Source: Ruania albidiflava DSM 18029 (GTDB lineage Bacteria; Actinomycetota; Actinomycetes; Actinomycetales; Beutenbergiaceae). Taken from it: a stretch of 64,000 nucleotides of DNA. Positions 60,146 to 64,000 of the stretch are shown one piece after another; position 1 is the stretch's first letter, and each line of letters starts with the position of its first letter. The notes beneath the pieces are model-generated. The model made no database searches and was not told the DNA's origin. It saw nothing but the letters and a program-made list of their open reading frames with translations. The position numbers were made by a program, and so were the translations under genes. The stretch is taken from the NCBI RefSeq assembly GCF_000421225.1, contig NZ_ATWL01000003.1:310001-374000 (forward strand), read 5' to 3'.

Positions 60146-61150
60146 GTGCTCATTGCACAGCGCCCCACCCTGACCGAGGACGTCGTCGACGAGTACCGCT
60201 CCCGGTTCGTCATCGAGCCGCTCGAGCCTGGTTTCGGCTACACCCTGGGCAACTCGCTGCGTCGCACCCTGCTCTCCTCCATCCCGGGGGCAGCGGTCAC
60301 CAGCATCCGCATCGACGGTGTGCTGCACGAGTTCTCCACGATCACCGGTGTGAAGGAAGACGTCACCGAGATCATCCTGAACCTGAAGAACATCGTGGTC
60401 TCCTCGGAGAACGACGAGCCTGTCGTGATGTACCTGCGCAAGCAGGGCCCGGGCACCGTCACCGCTGCGGACATCACCCCGCCGGCCGGTGTGGAGATCC
60501 ACAACCCGGACCTGCACATCGCCACCATCAACGACAAGGGCAAGCTCGAGATCGAGCTGACCGTCGAGCGTGGCCGCGGCTACGTCTCCGCCGCGCAGAA
60601 CAAGTCCGGTGACGCCGAGATCGGCCGCATCCCGGTCGACTCGATCTACTCCCCGGTGCTGAAGGTCACCTACAAGGTCGAGGCCACCCGTGTGGAGCAG
60701 CGCACCGACTTCGACAAGCTGATCGTGGACGTGGAGACCAAGCGCTCCATGGAGCCGCGGGACGCGCTCGCCTCGGCCGGGAAGACCCTGGTGGAGCTCT
60801 TCGGTCTGGCCCGGGAGCTGAACGTGGAGGCCGAGGGTATCGAGATCGGCCCCTCGCCCACGGACGCCGCGCTCGCCGAGGACCTGGCGCTGCCGATCGA
60901 GCAGCTGGACCTGACGATCCGGTCCTACAACTGCCTGAAGCGTGAGGGCATCCACACCGTGGGTGAGCTCGTCGCCCGCAGCGAGGCGGACCTGCTCGAC
61001 ATCCGCAACTTCGGCGCAAAGTCGATCACCGAGGTCAAGGAGAAGCTGACCGGCCTGGGGCTGTCCCTGAAGGACAGCCCGGCGGACTTCGACCCCTCGC
61101 TGGTGGCCAGCGCCTACGACGACGGCGACGACTTCGACGCGTACAGCTGA
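60146..61150 (+). CDS. rpoA: DNA-directed RNA polymerase subunit alpha
   Basis: 334 aa. The N-terminal assembly domain contains [20 protein letters not shown], then [11 protein letters not shown]. The C-terminal domain (about 255-310) contains [20 protein letters not shown], for contacts with UP elements and activators. GTG at 60146 follows AAAGGA. Confidence 0.98.
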   Translation: MLIAQRPTLTEDVVDEYRSRFVIEPLEPGFGYTLGNSLRRTLLSSIPGAAVTSIRIDGVLHEFSTITGVKEDVTEIILNLKNIVVSSENDEPVVMYLRKQGPGTVTAADITPPAGVEIHNPDLHIATINDKGKLEIELTVERGRGYVSAAQNKSGDAEIGRIPVDSIYSPVLKVTYKVEATRVEQRTDFDKLIVDVETKRSMEPRDALASAGKTLVELFGLARELNVEAEGIEIGPSPTDAALAEDLALPIEQLDLTIRSYNCLKREGIHTVGELVARSEADLLDIRNFGAKSITEVKEKLTGLGLSLKDSPADFDPSLVASAYDDGDDFDAYS

Positions 61151-61187
61151 GCCGCCGGACCATCACACAAGGAACTGAGGAACGATC

Positions 61188-61784
61188 ATGCCAAAGCCCA
61201 CGAAGGGTCCTCGTCTCGGTGGCGGGCCGGCGCACGAACGGCTGATGCTGGCCAACCTGGCCCAGTCGCTGTTCGAGCACGGTGCCATCCGCACCACCGA
61301 GGCCAAGGCCAAGCGGCTGCGCCCTGTCGCCGAGCGGCTCATCACCAAGGCCAAGCGCGGTGACCTGCACGCCCGCCGGCAGGTGCTCGCCACGCTCTCC
61401 CGCAAGGACGTGGTGCACACCCTGTTCGCCGACATCGCCCCGCAGATGGCCGAGCGTAACGGCGGCTACACCCGGATCACCAAGATCGGGCCGCGCAAGG
61501 GCGACAACGCCCCGATGGCGGTCATCGAGCTGGTGACCGAGCGGGTCAGCCCGAAGCAGGCCACTGTGCAGGAGGCTGAGGCCGCCGCCAAGCGTGCGGT
61601 CAAGGAGGACGCTGCGGCTGCCGCCGCCGAGGAGTCGGCGGAGTCTGCCGAGTCGGCGGAGAGCGCAGAGTCCGCACCCTCCCCTCAGGACGCTGAGGAG
61701 GCCACCGCGAGCGCAGCCTCGGCACCCTCGCCCGCCGAGGCAGAGGCCACCGAGACCGAGGACTCCGAAGAGACCTCGAAGTAG
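61188..61784 (+). CDS. rplQ: 50S ribosomal protein L17 with C-terminal extension
   Basis: 198 aa, compared with about 120 in most bacteria. The core (1-120) has [39 protein letters not shown] and [12 protein letters not shown]. The tail from about 125 is Ala/Glu/Ser-rich with [11 protein letters not shown] repeats and is probably disordered; similar tails occur in other actinobacteria. Last gene of the cluster. truA, often next in actinobacteria, is not present in the window. Confidence 0.97.
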   Translation: MPKPTKGPRLGGGPAHERLMLANLAQSLFEHGAIRTTEAKAKRLRPVAERLITKAKRGDLHARRQVLATLSRKDVVHTLFADIAPQMAERNGGYTRITKIGPRKGDNAPMAVIELVTERVSPKQATVQEAEAAAKRAVKEDAAAAAAEESAESAESAESAESAPSPQDAEEATASAASAPSPAEAEATETEDSEETSK

Positions 61785-61839
61785 CACCTCCTCCTCGTGA
61801 GGAGCGCCGCACCTGACCAGACCGGTCCGGCGGCGGCAC

Positions 61840-61883
61840 CGACGGGCCCGGCCCGGGACGACCTCCCGGGGCCGGGCCCGTCG
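61840..61883 (+). terminator. Terminator after rplQ
   Basis: 61840-61857 (starting CGACGGGCCC) pairs with 61865-61883 over about 18 bp with one bulge, closing the ribosomal block. Confidence 0.75.
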
Positions 61884-61954
61884 TCGTCCGGGGACGGCTG
61901 CGGCCCGCTGGCAACGATGCCCACCTGCCAGGCCGCATCCGTAGACTTAGGTGC

Positions 61955-62662
61955 ATGAAGCCAGCGCCCGTCCTGCTCGTGCACGGGATCCGCAGCTCGT
62001 GCAGCATGTGGCGCACCGTGCAGGAACGGCTCGACGTGCTCGGCGTGCCGAACAAGGCGATCGACCTGCCCGGCCACGGCTCCCGCCGTGGTGAGCAGTT
62101 CACCATCGAGGCCGCCCGCCAGGCGATCGAGGACGGGATGGCGTCCCTGGACGGGCGAGGGGTCGCCGTCGGCCTGTCCCTCGGCGGGTTCCTGTCCCTG
62201 AACTGGGCGGCACGCACCCGCCACCCACCGCTGGCGGTGCTGGCTGCCTCCTGCAGCGTGCGCCCACGGGGCCTGCCGCTCTTGGGCTACCTGGGCGCCG
62301 CGCACCTGTTTGCCCGGCTGCCGGATGAGGGCAAGGCGGTCAACGACGCCGTGGCTCGCCTGGTGCTCGGTGCTGAGGCAGCAGCCGACCTGAACGCCGA
62401 CGTCGCCTTCGAGGTGATGGTCCCGGCGCTGCGCGCGATGGCCGCCGTCGACCCGCTGGCGGACCTGGCCCAGATCGACGTGCCGGTCTGGCTCGCGAAC
62501 GCCACCTGGGACCACTTCCGGGTCGAGGAGCAGACCTTCTTGCGGGCTGCCCGCTGTGGCCGGCTGGTCCGGATCCCGCATGCGGGGCACATCATCACCG
62601 CCCACCAGCCCGAGGTGTTCGCCCGGCTGGTGCAGCGCCTCGCCCTCGTGGCTGCTCGGTAG
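61955..62662 (+). CDS. Alpha/beta hydrolase
   Basis: 235 aa. PVLLVHGIRSSCSMW carries the oxyanion His-Gly. The nucleophile elbow is VGLSLGGFLSLNWAAR (Ser about 74). The acid is probably the Asp in ANATWDHFRVEE, and the base the His in RIPHAGHIITAHQPE. There is no signal peptide, so it is cytoplasmic. The substrate is unknown; an esterase or a cofactor-free peroxidase type is possible. It is a single gene after the ribosomal block. Confidence 0.85.
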   Translation: MKPAPVLLVHGIRSSCSMWRTVQERLDVLGVPNKAIDLPGHGSRRGEQFTIEAARQAIEDGMASLDGRGVAVGLSLGGFLSLNWAARTRHPPLAVLAASCSVRPRGLPLLGYLGAAHLFARLPDEGKAVNDAVARLVLGAEAAADLNADVAFEVMVPALRAMAAVDPLADLAQIDVPVWLANATWDHFRVEEQTFLRAARCGRLVRIPHAGHIITAHQPEVFARLVQRLALVAAR

Positions 62663-62757
62663 GGCACAACGGGTCAGGACCGAGCCTCGGCCTGCCCCCT
62701 CGGCTGGCGGTGCGAGATTCGCTCTACGGCTGGGTCTCTGTCGTGGGAGTGTTCAGC

Positions 62758-63267
62758 ATGGACAACGAGATCGATGGTGAACCGCACTTCTACAACGTGC
62801 CCGTCGGCTGGCTCCCGCACCTGGGTCGGTTGACGGTGCTCTCCTCGCGGATGGAGGAGGCGGTCACGGTGATGCTTGAAGCTCTCGGGCGAGAGCGCCA
62901 CAGCAGCGGTCGCACCTTGTCGTTCACGAGCGAGACCAAGCTCCTCCGCAGGTTCCTCAAGTCACCGCCTGGCAGCCTGGAGCAACGCCTGCCGGGCTGG
63001 GCGGAGCGGGCAAGCAGCTGGGCCGAGGGGGCCCGAGACGAGATGAACAGTGCACGTCACCGTTATGTCCACGGTCACTACTTCCACCTCTACGTCGGCG
63101 ATGGTCGCTGGGAACCGGTGCGGCACGAGCCGAGAGAATCACACCAGTCAGAGTGCGTCACGGAGGAGGTCCTCATCGCTGCCATCGAGCGACTACGCCG
63201 GTACGAGTTAGAGGGAACCCAGCTGAGTTCTGACATCAGGATTGAGTGGTGCCGAGGAGAGTTCTAG
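62758..63267 (+). CDS. Uncharacterised protein with R-x4-H motif (possible HEPN-like)
   Basis: 169 aa, not recognised. The predicted protein is mostly helical. ARHRYVHGHYF places Arg100 and His105 in an R-x4-H arrangement, like the active motif of HEPN ribonucleases. ATG at 62758 has GGGAG 8 nt upstream; an in-frame GTG at 62710 would add 16 residues. Codon use is less GC-extreme than the neighbours (more A and T at third positions), which may indicate transfer. No adjacent antitoxin gene is visible, so a toxin role is only a possibility. Confidence 0.6.
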   Translation: MDNEIDGEPHFYNVPVGWLPHLGRLTVLSSRMEEAVTVMLEALGRERHSSGRTLSFTSETKLLRRFLKSPPGSLEQRLPGWAERASSWAEGARDEMNSARHRYVHGHYFHLYVGDGRWEPVRHEPRESHQSECVTEEVLIAAIERLRRYELEGTQLSSDIRIEWCRGEF

Positions 63268-63517
63268 GTGCTCTTGCACCAGGAGGTTCCGAACTGTCGC
63301 CGCCTCGTGGTGAGCAACCGCTCCCGCAACACGAGGGCGCAAATGTGCCCGTCCCGCAGGGCCAGAGGTGCCGCCAGTCACCGACGGTGAGTCCCGGTCT
63401 GCGCTGCGATCTACTCTCGTGCCCTGGAGTCGCCGGCCACCTTCCTCCCGGCCCGGCGGACCGCCCCCCGGTCGATCGTTGAGCACCGGGCGCACGCCTC
63501 AACCGGGAACCGGGGAT
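63268..63517. other. Non-coding stretch without assigned features
   Basis: Apart from a small GGTGC/GCACC hairpin just after the stop of the preceding gene (63269-63282), I see no gene, tRNA or convincing promoter here. Open frames are short with random composition. Confidence 0.5.
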
Positions 63518-63540
63518 GAGGGTGAGGCGACCTCACCCTC
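63518..63540. promoter_or_regulatory. GAGGGTGAGG inverted repeat ahead of the TCACC array
   Basis: GAGGGTGAGG (63518-63527) and CCTCACCCTC (63531-63540) form a perfect 10-bp inverted repeat. The right arm contains the same TCACCC core as the array beginning 50 bp further on. Confidence 0.55.
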
Positions 63541-63589
63541 CACATTGCCCGGCATCGCACCGATCCGGCCGTGAGAGAGGCGAGTGCGG

Positions 63590-63717
63590 GTTCACCCAGA
63601 CTCACCCTCACCTCACCCTGCACTCACCCTGAGCTCACCCTTGACCACCCTCTTTTCACCCTGATCCTCACCCTGAACTCACCTGAAAATGCGCGGCTTC
63701 TTCACCCGTCGTTCACC
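63590..63717 (+). promoter_or_regulatory. Phased NNTCACC repeat array, PHO-box-like
   Basis: Seven-base units NNTCACC start at 63590, 63600, 63611, 63622, 63633, 63643 (variant GACCACC), 63654, 63666, 63677, 63700 and 63711. Spacing is 10-12 bp, with one 23-bp gap, so they lie on one helix face. The first and last are exactly GTTCACC. Streptomyces PhoP binds 11-nt direct repeat units with a GTTCACC-type core. The array ends 16 bp before the -35 of the next gene, so activation by a PhoP-like regulator is the likely role. Confidence 0.75.
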
Positions 63718-63733
63718 CCGTTCTGATGCTTCA

Positions 63734-63762
63734 TTTACACCGTTGCTCTGCTTGAGTAATGG
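63734..63762 (+). promoter_or_regulatory. Predicted promoter downstream of the repeat array
   Basis: TTTACA (63734-63739), 17 bp and TAATGG (63757-63762) in a locally AT-richer stretch. Transcription would start near 63769, 55 nt before the ATG at 63824. Confidence 0.55.
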
Positions 63763-63823
63763 GCGAGCCCGGACCTCGTAACGGTCGCCGGGCGCGGCTC
63801 TGTGTACCAGTGAGGGAGAGGTG

Positions 63824-64000
63824 ATGACGGTGGCGTTGGACCATCTCTCCCAGGTCCGCGCACCCCGCTCACCTCGTACGACTGTCCTCCCCGATCCGAC
63901 AGTTCTTGCCCCACTGGCCAGGACGAGGTCCGGCGCTCGTTCGTCAAGCCGGCCAGAAGGTACATGGGGCCGCGCGTACCGGTGGGGGATCGCTGGGGGT
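63824..64000 (+). CDS. N-terminus of a probable polyprenyl-glycosylphosphotransferase / sugar transferase (truncated by window edge)
   Basis: 59 codons are open to the right edge. ATG at 63824 has GGGAGAGG just upstream. The visible sequence is a Pro/Arg/Ser-rich cytoplasmic lead ending TWGRAYRWGIAGG, which resembles the segment before the first membrane helix of WcaJ/CpsE-type exopolysaccharide sugar transferases in actinobacteria. That identity is inferred from this short stretch only and could be wrong. The promoter and array upstream imply an important, regulated operon. Confidence 0.45.
   Translation, partial: MTVALDHLSQVRAPRSPRTTVLPDPTVLAPLARTRSGARSSSRPEGTWGRAYRWGIAGG

Noticed and set aside
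63590-63717. CRISPR-like array
   Set aside because: Units are 7 bp at an 11-bp period, far too short for repeats and spacers, and no cas genes are present.
63590-63717. Replication iterons or DnaA boxes
   Set aside because: No TTATCCACA-type boxes and no replication genes nearby. The adjacent promoter makes a transcriptional role simpler.

Overview
The window is from a GC-rich actinobacterium, most likely an order Micrococcales member near Beutenbergiaceae, Ruaniaceae or Bogoriellaceae. The clues are the codon bias, the block order rpmG–dehydratase pair–murB, tRNA-Trp–secE–nusG–rplKA–rplJL–rpoBC, str, S10–spc–alpha, the absence of rpsD between rpsK and rpoA, and frequent GTG and TTG starts. 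The placement is inference from gene order; no 16S gene is present.

Region 1 (1–7711) is a carbohydrate module. A truncated DeoR/LacI hybrid repressor is divergent from a D-2-hydroxyacid dehydrogenase, a DUF2264 protein, a sugar-binding lipoprotein, two ABC permeases and a YesL-like membrane protein. The divergent promoter carries several CGATCAY motifs. Region 2 (7712–20203) is mixed. It holds a YajQ protein, tRNA-Tyr, tRNA-Thr, tRNA-Met, rpmG, two hotdog dehydratases, a LacI regulator with an MFS exporter, murB, adenosine deaminase, a phosphotransferase, two small low-complexity exported proteins and a two-component system. Two intergenic sites share a GATGAGA-N4-TCTCATC operator-like motif.

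Region 3 (20427–32374) is tRNA-Trp–secE–nusG–rplK–rplA, then an L10 leader with attenuator, rplJ–rplL, and rpoB–rpoC. Region 4 (32375–35458) is an accessory insert: a P-loop kinase-like protein, a YdjC-type deacetylase and a sugar:cation symporter. Region 5 (35459–61784) has the str operon (rpsL–rpsG–fusA–tuf) and the complete S10, spc and alpha clusters. It is interrupted between map and infA by two paralogous MalT-like LuxR regulators. The str and S10 leaders share a nearly identical 33-nt element.

Region 6 (61785–64000) has an alpha/beta hydrolase, a small protein with an R-x4-H motif, and the start of a probable exopolysaccharide sugar transferase. Immediately upstream of that gene's promoter is a helically phased array of about eleven NNTCACC units at roughly 11-bp spacing. 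It resembles the actinobacterial PhoP (PHO) box but is much longer than usual, and is the most striking regulatory signal in the window. Other unexplained structures are a 44-bp perfect palindrome inside a coding region and a recurring family of CTGAGG-containing nested palindromes. No rRNA gene, CRISPR array, insertion sequence or prophage gene was seen.
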